Of a stretch of 64,000 nt of DNA, positions 10,068 through 22,600 are shown one piece after another (the stretch's first letter is position 1; each line of letters starts with the position of its first letter). Where the stretch lies: positions 1,116,001 to 1,180,000 of the forward strand of contig VZSF01000978.1 of the NCBI GenBank assembly GCA_013398295.1, written 5' to 3'. Below the pieces are notes generated by a model. The model saw only the letters and a list, made by a program, of their open reading frames with translations, was not told where the DNA came from and ran no database searches. A program made the position numbers and the translations under genes. The stretch comes from Chionis minor. Its lineage: Eukaryota > Chordata > Aves > Charadriiformes > Chionididae.

Positions 10068-12800
10068 AACACGAAAGGCACATGATTCCTCTGTACTGGA
10101 TAGACGAAGCTGATATATGTGCAAGTCATGCCCGAGTCATTTCAAGAGAGGAGCCTTGGGTCAGCTGTAATGTGGGTAACAAACAGCAGATGAAGTATGA
10201 GCCTAAGAGGAGAAAGGCATTTGCGTTCCCTCTGGCAGTAGAGTAAAATAATTAATACTGAGAAAGCTTTTTAAATTTATGAACATTTTAACTCCACTGC
10301 ATACAATAAAGGAGCCATGGAGACTGGAGAAACCTTTCCTTCCAAACAAATGCTGTAGAAAGGGATTTATTTATTTTTTTTTTTACAATTAAGCAATACT
10401 GTCTCCAACTGAGGGACAGTGTAGGGTGACAGGAAGGAGATTATCCCTTGTCCAAGCATATGTATGGAAACAGGAAGAGGAGGAGTAGGAAGAGTGTGTG
10501 GGTGTGTGTATGAGAGATTGTGCACATAGCATTTTATGGCACCGAGAGACACCCCAGTGCAGCGATTATCACCTAGACAAGAATTAAAGGAGTTTGAAAT
10601 AAACCTTTGACTCTGTCTGCTGACCTCCAGTGTGTTCCAGGCTACCACATAATGACAACCAGTCTACCCGGATCAGCGTTGACTCTCATCGGGGGAAGCT
10701 GGTAAAAGCTTCTTTGAAATTCAGTAAATGAGAACATATTCAAAATGGCCTTTCTTTGACCAGGTCTGCCCACAGGCAGTTAGTGGATCAGAAAGGAAAA
10801 GAAAACTCCATTTGTTAAGTAACTACTGTTGCAGGAGCTTGTGAACCTCAACTTTGATCACTAGATCCTCAATTACCCCACAACTGGAGAGGACTGAATT
10901 ATCCTCATGGAGAGCCATACAGCACTCAATATTTCCTGGAGAAATGCCTTTGATTTCATGTTAGAATTTGTCATAATTCTGCACAATTGGAGCCATAATA
11001 TTTTGCCACTGTACTTCATACTGCCAGATCTGAAGAAAAGGCACAGATGGCAGGCCTGACTCCAAATCTTATTGAGTATCACATTTAGCCCAGAATAACA
11101 CACCTGAGTCCAAGCAACCTGTCCTCAAAAACTGTCATACTTCAGAGTGGAGAAATAGCTCTTGTGCATTTCTAATGAAATTATGGTGACTAATGTGACA
11201 AGGTCGTAACAAAGCATGATTTCATTTTTGTCTCACCTTGTGCTTTAGGAATAAGCGTCTTTCAGGAACATGAAACATGAACAAAATAGATTCTATTAAC
11301 ATCATTTTGAGTTACTTGCAAGAGGAAACCTGAGACGGGAGCAGCCTGTGGGAAACACAATGCAGAAAAGAACAGACCTGGCCAAGAGCAGTCAGTTGCT
11401 GGTAAGCAGTAGGATACAATGGGGCATGCCATATAAACTGTGTTCAGTACACTATTTACTAGTTCTCCACACGTATTATTAACAATGTTTCCAGGAAGTC
11501 TCTCTCTTTTCCTCCCACAGCTGGAATAAGAGGAATAATAAAGGAAAAAGACCATGGGCTTTATATTGTAACCTGGGCAAGCAGGACCTACATCAAGTGT
11601 CTGTAGTATGGCTCACTCCAAAAAATCTATTCTACTGAGTACAATACAAATACTGTTTAACTAAAGCCCTAGGCATTTAACTGGCTGACTCTTATGCGCC
11701 TTTCTTGCTTTTAATAGAGAGCAAGGGCCCATAAACACTGGGGAAGGGAAACAGAATTGCAAACAAATTGAAATTCATAGTCACATGGCTATAAATTAAA
11801 AAAAAGAGGTGAAAGTACAGCAGCACAGCAGCTCTTTATTACAATCTACAGATACTGTTTGTGCCTCATTAAAAGCACTATGTACGGATTATAATGGCAA
11901 GACAACCTAAACCAGAACTTTTCTTCTTTCCATTTCAAGGTTATGACCCTGGACTGTTCAAAGGCCACTGTCAAGGTGATAAGGATGAAAAAAACCAAAG
12001 ATGCATCAGCAGAGAACTAGAAGATTTCAAATGCAGCAGAGAATGAAAAGAACTTTTCTGATTTCCTGTATAAATAATTTTCTTGATTTCTTTTTTCCCT
12101 TCATAAAAAAGACAAATTTCTGCTGCTAATCCAACACCAGCCCACTCAGTGGCTAAATTATACAAAGGCTTTCCCTGTTATGCTGACTGACACAAGTACC
12201 TTTCACTGTTGGGTGCTGTGCGACAGCAGGTGAAATATTCCTAAAATTAACAGAGGTTCAGGTTCATTTCCCATCACTGAAAAACTTCCGTGATATTACT
12301 AGTGTCATGCTAATCTAAACTTGTCATAAATTATATCATAAAGTCCTTTTCATTAGCTCAATGAAAACCTCTTTTCTGATTTACTTGGATTTTTGTTCAG
12401 GCAAGAAGTTTATAATCCAGAAATCTCTTTGAAGACCCATGACTTCAATAGTGCCATAGACACAGAAAGTAGTTATTTAGGACTATAGTAATCTGAAGAA
12501 TTATGATCTTTCATATGTTATTAATAGCAGCTCCCTTATGCTTGAATCATTAAAAAATACACACATTAATGTCAATTTTAAAAGTTCATAGCAGAAGTTG
12601 TTAAACAAAAATGGATTACAGTTACAGGGTACTCTTTAAAAAAGATGTACCTATATTGAAGAGAGACAGAGAAAGCAACATTGTCAGAGGTCTAGAAATA
12701 ATAACCTATAAAGAAAAATTGTCTAGGTAAGGGAATAATGAGAGGAAATATGGAAACAGTCTGCAAATATGCAGGAGGAACCTCCAAAGACAAAGTGTCG
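10068..12800. other. Non-coding, no gene seen
   Basis: Unique-looking sequence with a short GTGTGTGGGTGTGTGT run near 10494-10511. No coding segment, repeat tail or RNA gene could be recognised on either strand. Confidence 0.55.
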
Positions 12801-12890
12801 AGTGGGTGGTGTCCTTGCCCATGGCAGGGGGGTTGGAACTAGATGATCTTTAAGGTCCCTTCCAACCCAAACCATTCTATGATTCTATTA
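12801..12890 (+). mobile_element. CR1 3'-end fragment (89-90 bp)
   Basis: A heavily 5'-truncated CR1 tail: GGTGTCCTTGCCCATGGCAG, then GGTTGGAACTAGATGATCTT, TAAGGTCCCTTCCAACCC, and the terminal ATTCTATGATTCTATTA repeat. It is the same 3'-UTR type as the minus-strand copy ending near 31456. Confidence 0.9.
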
Positions 12891-15800
12891 TCTCTCTTCG
12901 TTGTCTGTGAGATTAAGAAAAGAAGTAAAAGGATATAAAATGCAATAACAGAGACTCAGGTAAGACATCAAAAAAAGCTTTCTGGTGCTAGAGCTCGTGA
13001 CTTGTCAGAATGTGTATGGAATGTCCATCATGAGACATTTTAAGAACAAGAGGGACAAACTTGCCTCAGATAGTTGCAGTCAATGCCACCATAGCAAGAG
13101 CATGGGTGATACATCCTTCTAACTCTTTCTACTGTGATTTGAAATTAAATGTTTTTTATTTTCACAATGGGATTTTTTCCTTTATTTTTCTTTTATTTAT
13201 TTTGTTTGCCAAAGAAGAAAATAAAAAGCAGTTTGCCTATTGAAAGATGGATTATTTGTATCACGATTAAGTTACAGCTCCTTTGGGTCAAGTTTAGAAA
13301 CAAATTCCTGGGTTGGAAAAATTACCGAGTACTACCTCAGCATTCCAACTCAGTTTTATTGTGGGAATCAATCTTTTTAAAGATACCACTAAAAACAACC
13401 ATATAGTGGACGAAGCAATAAGCTAGAATAATTGTTCAAATAAGATGCCATACCCAAAACACAATGCCAGATAGGTCTGAAAATAGGATTTACCATTCTA
13501 ATAGGCTTTCTTTTCAAGTGAAGGCTTGTATCAATGTCTCTTGGTATAGATTAAATTAATATTCAAATTATACATACAGAATTTTCCATCACGTAAATCT
13601 CAGTGCATGAGAAACAGGTTTGGATGTATCATCTGTGTAAAAGGGAGTTTCACCAGACATAGGTAGACAAGAGAATCCTTACATATCTAGTTTCAATGCT
13701 CCGTTTCTCCTGCATGGTAAACAGCTATCTGCTCCATGGGTGAAACTTGGGCGTGGGGAAGAATTTGCAAAACATTCCCATAAACTATTGCCTAAGGGGT
13801 TTTTGCTTTGGTTTGGTTTCCCCCTTATGTCACACTTGCTTACACTGGTCAGGACCAGATGAAATGGCATTATTCAGCCCCCACATGCTCTTGACATTTT
13901 TGTCATCAATGGAAGACACAAGTTGCAAAAGACTTGAGTTAGTATTTCTTAGTGGGAGACGAGTCAACTTTGAATTAGGAAGCTTTGATTTAAACCCAAA
14001 GGAACAGCCAATAATGGAGTATAAACAATATTACAGCAATACGTTGTGCGGTCAATCACATAATATGTGGTTCAAAAAATGGTCATACAAATGCACTGCA
14101 AACCACCTACAGGCTAAAAACAGTTAATTCACGTTAAATAATGAAAAGCTGCAAATTAAAAACACGATAGAAAGAAAATGTACATGAGTTCATGAACGAG
14201 TTATTAACTCAGACACTGGCAAAAATCTTAAAACATACTTGGGCAAGTACCACTCCACTTTCAGAGACTGTCTGGTATCAAACAGATTGTGAACCTGGGT
14301 TGAAAATTCAGCCACAGAGCATTGCAGGGATCAATGGCATTATTATGTTTCCACAAATGGAGGAGAAAAGGGTTGGGAAGGAATGTGGAAAAACTCTTAA
14401 AAAAACCAACCGCAAATAACAGGATACCTTAACTGCAATTCAATAAAAGTAATTTTGCAGCTAAGACAAAGTAATGACCACATTTCTGAGATTTGTAATA
14501 CATAGCAGGAGCTGGGCCCAAGGGCAGTGCTTACTTATTACTGGTAGCATGTATGCTCTTTCAATACACATAAAATATTATAAAGCTTAATCTGACACAG
14601 TCAGCAGACAGTCTGCACATTATGTTGTTACAATGAGTCTAATTTCAAGAACAGCTCAGAGCCAGAAGTAAATAAATAAACCAAGGGAATAAATAAAATA
14701 AGGAACTAAGTAGAACAACTAACCTTTCAGAGAAAAAAGAGGGGAAAAGGCAATGTGACTGTCAACAAGACCAGCTATATTTCTACAACATCGTCTTCCT
14801 CTCTGAAGATCATCCCACCTGGCAGGACTTAAGTGTTGAAAAACATTGACCATCAGCAGCCAAGTGAAGTAACAGAAATGCAATGTTTTTTTCTGCAAAG
14901 AACATCACAGTATGGCCTAGTAACTCCTGCTGATAATTTTGGAGGGTGGGCTCCTGAGCTTTTACATGATAGGGGACAACGTGCTGTTAATAACACTATG
15001 ATACTGTGCAGAGCCCCCTGAAATAAGTTCCTATAGCCATCCCAAATCACCCAGGATCTAAGAACAAGCTATTATTTCTCATTAACATTAACAGATAACC
15101 CGATCTGGATATGGTGCTTCTGTGACACGGACTCAAAATGCGCTTTGGTTCTTTGTGAGCCCTTTACCAGATCTGAGAGAACGACATGGTGTAGTGAACC
15201 TGTTTTTCAAAGGGAACGAAAGTAGTTCAACACTTCCATACATTGCTAACATTCTGAGCATCAGTGAGTGGAACCATCATTGCTTTTCTGGGTCCTGCCA
15301 CGTTAAGAAAAAGGTTTCATCACCCACTCATCCTGAAAAACTGATGGTTCATCAACCTTTCCTTGGGGTTACTGGACAAAGGAATGGCATGGCTGATCAC
15401 CTACTAAAGGGATTCTAATTCTCACAGGAAAAAATATCCATCTTTCCTAAACTGTGCCAGAACGATGATTTGAGAATCTTCTAAACATTTTGGTAATTGA
15501 GGTTTGGCTTGAAGATTACCTGGAGTATGTCATGGCCCAAACTCCAAGCCAATTTGAAGTTTACAAAAGGGTCAAGATTGATCTGAGAAGTATACTTCAT
15601 AGCTCATATCAGCATCCAAAGCCCGAATTACAAGGTCTTCTGTCTTTGCCCACTAGGTTAGAATCTCAACACACTTGAAACTTTTAGGATTTCTTGTCTG
15701 AAGCTGATAATGGGCAAAAATTGTGACATAGTTGATATTAGAATTCAACTTATAAAGAATAGAGGAAGACAACATAATGAATACCAACACTTTTATAGAA

Positions 15801-16072
15801 AACAATTGGTTCACAAGTTGAGTAATAAGGATAAAAATAATTAGGAACTATCTTTAGATGTCTATAAAGTGTCAGTTTTGATATCATGTAACATTTTGAT
15901 TAAGAAACTAAGCTGATAGTGGAAACATCAATGCACATCTGAAGAACATTGGCAAATTCCTAAATATAACTTAGGTAAGGAATTATGACATAAGTTAATT
16001 TCACTGAGAGATTCTGCAGACATTCTTTTTTTTTTTTGCTCACACTATTTAACAGTTTCTCCTGCCACCCAG
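12891..16072. other. Non-coding, no gene seen
   Basis: AT-rich sequence. The longest frame is 126 codons (13747-14127, plus) and has no recognisable domain, no good splice context and unremarkable composition. A run of 12 T at 16026-16037 lies just outside the next CR1. Confidence 0.55.
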
Positions 16073-16572
16073 ATCAATCATAGAATCGTAGAATGTTAGC
16101 AGTTGGAAGGGACCTCTGCAGATTATCTGGTCCAACCCCCTTGCCAGAGCAGATCCACCTACAGCAGGTTGCACAGGTTGGCGTCCAGGTGGAATGTCTC
16201 CAGAGTCAGAGACTCCACCACCTCTCTGGGTAGCCTGTTCCAGTGCTCTGCCGCCCTCAAAGTAAAAAAGTTCCTCCTCACGTTGAGATGGAACTTCCTA
16301 TGTCCAAGTTTCTGCCTCTTACCTCTTGTCCTACCCCCGGGCAACACTGAAAAAAGACTGGCCCCCTCCTCCTGACACCCTCCCTTTTAGTATTTATAAG
16401 CATTGATGAGATGCCCCCTCAGTCGTCTTTTCTGCAGACTAAAAAGACCCAAGTTCCTCAGCCTTTCCTCATAAGAAAGATGTTCCAGCCCCCTAATCAT
16501 CTTAGTAGCCCTTTGCTGTATCCTCTCTAGCAGTTTCCTGTCCTTTTTGAACTGGGGAGCCCAGAAATCAAT
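16073..16572 (-). mobile_element. CR1, 5'-truncated, about 490 bp, with possible 6-bp target duplication
   Basis: Minus-strand CR1 from a CATAGAATCGTAGAATG tail through the 3' UTR into the ORF2 C-terminus. Two minus-strand frames are recognisable: one containing [20 protein letters not shown] (the CR1 region just before the 3' end) and another containing [20 protein letters not shown] and [16 protein letters not shown] (ORF2 C-terminus). They lie in different frames, so frame has been lost. Similarity ends at GGGAGCCCAGAA. ATCAAT occurs at 16073-16078 and again at 16567-16572, immediately outside both ends, and could be a short target-site duplication. Confidence 0.9.
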
Positions 16573-19221
16573 ATATGAATAATATTTCTGATGAAACAAA
16601 TACTAAGTACTGGAAAATAAGATACAGTGCTGTTCAGAGTAAGCCCCTGATAAATGGCATAGGAAAGCATATATCTAAGAGCAGTTTTCTTCTCTGAAAG
16701 GATGGACATGTTATTCCATGAAGAAATGATTGGAAAGAACTTAGAGGTCACTGAACACAATTCATTCAGAATAAGTTTTAATATTATATCATATAAAAAA
16801 CCCCCAAAATATTAGATTTAAGTACAGTAGAAAATACAGTAGGATGGAGAGGTAATAATATATTTTTATCTGATGCAGATAAAACTGATCTCACAGCTTG
16901 TATCCAAACTTCAAAAAAACTACTAGGAAAGAACAGAACAGGGTTTCAAAGAACCACAGGTATGACTTAAGACCAGGAAACCACGGCTGGCAGTGTGAGA
17001 TCCAGAACTTTATTTTTTTAGCTTATTATGTAAATGTATAGAGTGATTTGATAATAGACATTTTGCAGCTACTTACCAAGCAGAAATTTTGTATGTGTTC
17101 TTCAACTTAGCCAGAAAAATTATAACTTGATACAATGGATGGATACTGAAGTTAAACACACTCCAATTTAAAAATTAAAGTGCTGATTTTGCCATGAGAA
17201 TATTTAACTTTTGGAATAATTTAATAAAAGTTGTCATGGGTCCTTTGTCAAGAGAAACATTAAAATAAACATTTTGTGGAAATAACTTGGTTTATTATGG
17301 TTTTGTTGGAACTGTCTGCTGTAGCTCAAAGAATAATTATTTTAATGAACTTTTTTGTCTTTTGCAGAGAAAGTCAAAGTACCTGATGAAGGTGATTCTT
17401 TCATACTAATCTTATCTAATCTAGGTAAAACTGACAAACCTGTCCAGCTGCCTGCTCACAGAACAATTTACTCTCTGAAGCCATTCACACTGCACTCTTC
17501 TCATCATTTTAAGCTGCATCTCAAATGTCCAAAATAAGAAACCGTAAACCTAACATTTCACTCCTTAAGTATTCGCCTTCAGTTTTAGAGAACATTTCTG
17601 AACTTAGGGCATCAGACAACCTGACTGAGTCAACTGCAATAGGGCATCCAAAAGGCATGAAGAAATACCCAGTCTCTTTTACTCTCCTGACAAAATGTAG
17701 CCATCAAAGAAAATCTTGCTGTATTGGTGTCAGCTTATCTGGAGGAACTGAAATATACAAAACTGAAGTGACTCAGAAGACTCTGAAGTTAAATTACTTT
17801 TGTTAGGCTTCCATAAGTATCTTTTCCAAAACTTAAGGTTGAATTGACTTTCGCAAGACTAAACAGCCTGGTGAGTGTGTTTCACCTTCTGCCACATTTC
17901 ACACATTTAGAGTTGCCACAGGAGCTGAGTGCATTTTTGTTGTCTCTGGGCAAGAAGAGGGGTTTAAGTTTCTTCTTTCAGTTGTTCACTGGAAAGATTG
18001 AACCTTTGTAAACCAAAATACAGAATATACTAAAACCAAGCCTTGTTTGGAATTACGATTGAATTATAAATGTCTGTAAGCAAAACTTAAATCAGAGACA
18101 AAAGCTTGAGAAAAAACGTAAGAAAGACATGAATGAAAAAGCATCTTCCAAAACCACCTAAGCTGGTACTGAGTGAAGTGACAGAAAGTGAATGACTGGT
18201 CCAGTGGAGAATTTGCTATTGACCTTCGTGACAACAAATCTTGACTTCACTGCTGTTCAACTTAACCACTGTTTAGAGAAGTACTCTACTGGGGAAAAAA
18301 ATATTCAGAGGTTACAAAGAGACATTGATTTCTCTCAACTCATTCAATCTGACTTGGGAAAGACAAATGGTAAAGGTGTTGAATGGACAAATGTAAAAGG
18401 AGCACGTAGACTAATGCATAGAGTTACAATTGTTCCCCACTCCAGGATACTCTTTTCAGGTTTATTACCAGCCAAGGTGAAGGATGTAAGTTGAAATTCA
18501 GAAATTACCCACCTATCAGTCATGCAGTTTTAGGACTTGGAAAAGAAAGTCACAGCAGGCAGAAGAAAATTACCTTAGGCCTTTTCAAAGTCTGAGACAG
18601 TTTTAATGCAGGTTTCAAAGTGCTCTGAAAATCCCCTCTGACCCAGCAAACATGAATAGGTAAGATGTTTATAGACAGTGACTGCTGGCTGGGGATAAGA
18701 CAAGCAATTGTTCCTCACCTTATATCTTGCCCTCCAAAACCTGTCGTCTCATAGTACTAGAAAGCGCTGAGCTCCATTATGCTCAAATTGCTCTATATTA
18801 CTACATCCTACTGCTGTTTGAGGTGGTTTGTTATAGTTACACTCCTGCCAGGCAGGTATAAGGAAATAAATGATACATTTGGATACAAGCCTATTTTCCT
18901 GAACTGGATAGCTTAAAGAACTGGTAATAAATTTATTTTTTCTCTTCTAGGCCACTGGTGCAAATCCAGTCCAGTTCAATAGTGACCAGAAGTTATTGCC
19001 ACCTGACAACAGAACCGAATCCATGTGAAATTGATTGGCAGTTTTTAGCCCAGCTCCTAATGACTCGGTCATGAAATTACTACCACTTCTGACAGAAACT
19101 GGCCCCAATGAAATTGTATTAGCACCAGTGCCCAAGGACAATCGCGGTGGAACACTGCCTCTGCTTTTTATGTGCCAGGGAGACTCAGGTCACATTTTTC
19201 TTTTAAAAAGCTTTCTTCATT
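16573..19221. other. Non-coding, with a few splice-acceptor-like sites but no supported exon
   Basis: Polypyrimidine-AG contexts occur at about 17350-17367 (TTTTTTGTCTTTTGCAG) and 18935-18950 (TTTTTTCTCTTCTAG), each followed by 60-100 codons of open frame. None of the translations resembles a known protein, donors are unconvincing and frames do not connect, so no gene is called. Confidence 0.45.
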
Positions 19222-19322
19222 AAAAAAAAAAAAAAAAAAAAAAANNNNNNNNNNNNNNNNNNNNNNNNNNNNNNNNNNNNNNNNNNNNNNNNNNNNNNNN
19301 NNNCAATTTTTTTTTAAAAAAT

Positions 19323-19354
<32 letters not shown>
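19222..19354. other. Assembly gap (59 N) flanked by long A/T homopolymers
   Basis: A run of 23 A leads into 59 Ns (19245-19303), followed by CAA and alternating runs T9, A6, T8, A25. This is probably a local assembly or sequencing failure at a homopolymer. The true sequence and length here are unknown. Confidence 0.9.
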
Positions 19355-19550
19355 GTAGTTTTGTCAAGCCTGAAACTTTTTTAAGGGAAACATAAAATTC
19401 AACACAAAAATTGATCATTTTATGGTAAGTGTCAAGCTGAAATATTTTTCGTTCTTTTTTAAAATGTTTTTCTGCTTTAGAATTTTAGTTTAAAAAAAAA
19501 AAAAGGAAAAGAAATGATGCTACGATGAGTGTTTAAGATGACAGCTAGGG

Positions 19551-19691
19551 TGGGATTCATTTTACCTAACTTTAGACATCCATAGTGTAGGCGGCAACCT
19601 CAGAGCTAGTCACCCCAGGTTTCCTTTATAGTCAATGGAGAGAAATAGGTACATTTAAGGTGTGATTCATCTGACCTATTTTAAATATCTA
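19551..19691. repeat. Possible old dispersed repeat with 110-bp-spaced internal direct repeat
   Basis: TGGGATTCATTTTACCTAAC (then TTTAGACATC) at 19551 recurs imperfectly as TGTGATTCATCTGACCTATT (then TTAAATATCT) exactly 110 bp later. The intervening sequence has the 'TTTATAGTCAATGGAGAGAAATAGG' style common in old amniote interspersed repeats. Family not identified. Confidence 0.35.
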
Positions 19692-22600
19692 CTTTAAGAT
19701 GAATAATGGTCTTAAAATGACTGTCTGTCTCCACTGAGATGAGACCACTCTCCACTGTATGAGACTACAGAGACTATCTGAAATGGGAATCTAGCAAAGA
19801 TACCTACTACTGGCCAGATGAGTCTTCTCCCAGTTGTCTAATTCTTTGTTACATACCATTGCTTTTCAGCTTTTCGAACCTAAAACTGAAAACTTTAAAT
19901 AATAAGATATTTTCAGCTGAAATAAAAGGAAAGCTGTATGTTGTTTCAGGATTTTAATTTGAAAAACAAACTTGTTTTCCACACCAATTCAAAATTTTAA
20001 GTGGAAAACCCTATTACCTATGTATGAAGCTGAAGATATACTAAGGGACATTTCAGTAGGTAAGAAGGGTAAAAAATCATAGATTCTCTGAATACTGTGC
20101 CTATCATCTCATCAAATTGCTTCCACTTACAACTACTAAAGTCAACAGAAAAGCTACAAGGGAGTTCTGTGGGATGGAGGATTCAGACATTTTGCTTTCT
20201 GCTCAAAGCTGCCATGAAGGAAAGGGGAAGGAACAAGACAGCTAGGATAGCAGAAGGGAGAAATAGGGACAGGTGGGACTGGTCATGGGAAGCATGCAGT
20301 GGGTGGAGTGAGCATGAAGAAATAGATGTTGTAAAGTGTGGTTGAAAAGAAGAGGCATTTGTGATGGAGGGGAGAATGTCTGAAAGGAAGGCAGATATAA
20401 GATGGGGCACAGAATGAATAGCAAAATAAAAGGATCTGTAGAGACATTAACATTTTGCATAAAGTTAAAAAACACATAATGAGGATCAGCTTTCTGATCA
20501 CCATTTTCTATGTTGCCAGGCACACATCAGACAAAGTAAAGAAACACTGTGGATCCTGCTCTTCCCTCTGTATTTAGTGTACCCCCATTCAGCTCCAGAG
20601 CTGTTCACAGTCTTCCTTCCTCTCACCTTATACTTCCACACATCCAAACCTTTTTGTTGCAGCCCTTTGGTTGCGTTGGACTCTGTCCAGGTTCCACCAC
20701 ACAGCTGGGAATATAACTCATTTCATTCAGCAAAGCCAAGTATATTGATAAAAACAAATTTACATTGATTGCCTCTGAGCCTAACACGCAGACTTTCTCC
20801 ACCCCTCTGCCTAGCAAAACTGTGAAGGAGATTTTTCACTTGCCAATAATCTCACAAACAAATTAGCTTGATTTTAACTCCATTACTCAAGCTAATCTCT
20901 CTTGGATTTCTTAGCATTTACACAGGAAATTGTTCATTCATTATAGATGCTGTGTACACTTAGCTTTTGTAATTCAAGGAATGTGTTAGGTGCTTTGTGG
21001 TGACATTTTTCTTAATAATGTGGGCAGCACTGGAATGTCTTTCTCCAACTGCCATTCTCTTGGTGAATGCACATTATTTAGATTGAGAGCAAGAAACTCT
21101 CTCAGGTGGTTTGCGGGTACAAGAGAAAGTATCTGCTGGAAAGGTTAGGAATAAAATTGAGCTGTGCCTTTCCTAGAGAAGAATCCCAGCCTGATAATAG
21201 GGTTTCATGCAATTACCTTTCAGCAATCCTCAGTTGCCTTCCCGCCCTTGCCCCTTTCAGCTAGCAGGAAAAATGAAAATATAGGAAGCTGTGCAGTGAT
21301 TTGAAATCAGACCAGGAAGCAGGAGTTTCAGGCACGTCTTTAACAGTGATTCACCCTACAGCATCATGCTAATGCATATCCTCTCTACTTTGGTGGAAGA
21401 GGTCTCCTAGGCGATGTCAAATTAACCACACTTCTGATCCTGCACTCAAAACCAGACACTGCTACCACCACATTATTACTATGCAAATCTACTCTAAAAG
21501 GGAGCCTCAACCCAGAGTCTTAACATCTCATTGCTTTAAAAATGGGCTAAATTTCCCTTTCTTACATAGTCAAACAGTTCAGTGAGTGGCAAAACAAGTG
21601 TGCTCTAGATATCCCAGACAGTCTCCTACCTCCATGTTTTCCTCACTGAGCTCCAAAGAAACTATGTGGATATGCAATATTTTGGTCATGATCCATTGTG
21701 TCATTTTGAGTTCTTTCACTCCTTCCCTTGTCCTGCAAATGCAATTGTCTCATATTCACAGGAGAGTGATATTAATATTTACGTACAACAGCCAGCACTT
21801 TTGATGTTGTAGCTTATATGACTTGTCAATGACTTCTTTTCCTGAAAGCAGATGTCTGGCACTGCTTTTTTGTTCACTTCTGTTATTCCTACATCAGAGT
21901 TTTTCAGCTCTTCACTGTCCATTCAGGACTTGATCTGCACACTGCATAGGAGGAATAATGGACAAGTTCAGCTGGGAAAGATTTTGCCTTACTCTAGCAA
22001 TGAAATAAAATCAGATCAGAGCCTTGAATTGAAAGCTGTAATGGATAATGTGACAACAGGAAAGTTCTGGAACACGAATGAACTTTCCCATTAATCTATA
22101 AAATATTTTTAAAGTTACAATTTGTTCTCTTTGGCTGGAAAAAAAGTTTAAAAATATAACTTCAGAAGAATGGTAGTAATATAAAAGACTAAGGGAAGAT
22201 TGCATAATTATACAAGAAAGTTTTGCTAATCATTCCCTTCTGGTCTTAAGTGCCAAGAGACAGTATTTTCCAGGTCTACATGTTTTCCTGAGTAAGCCAT
22301 TAATAAAGTTTTATCATTCCAGTAGACAATTGTACAACTTACAAAGCCACTTAAATGTCTGTGTTGTGAAAGATGGCTCATACTTAAGTGATTTGCCACA
22401 CAGATGTGTTGAGCAGGAAAGAAATATATGGCAAAGTCTCTTTGTTTTATTTAAGAGCCAAGAGTAAAAGAATACAGGAGCAGCAAGAAGGCAGGGACTG
22501 GGGTAGCTTACACACAAGCAATTTTACTCTCTCAGCAACTCAGAATGATGTTTTTTGCACCCAGATTCTCATGCTACGTGATTAGAACTGCAGGCCTACT

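Noticed and set aside
17350..18494. Open frames after a polypyrimidine-AG site (about 60-100 codons each)
   Set aside because: No recognisable protein, no convincing donor sites, frames do not connect; chance acceptors are common in AT-rich DNA.
18935..19223. Possible exon after TTTTTTCTCTTCTAG
   Set aside because: The frames after the site are interrupted by stops and the translation matches nothing known.
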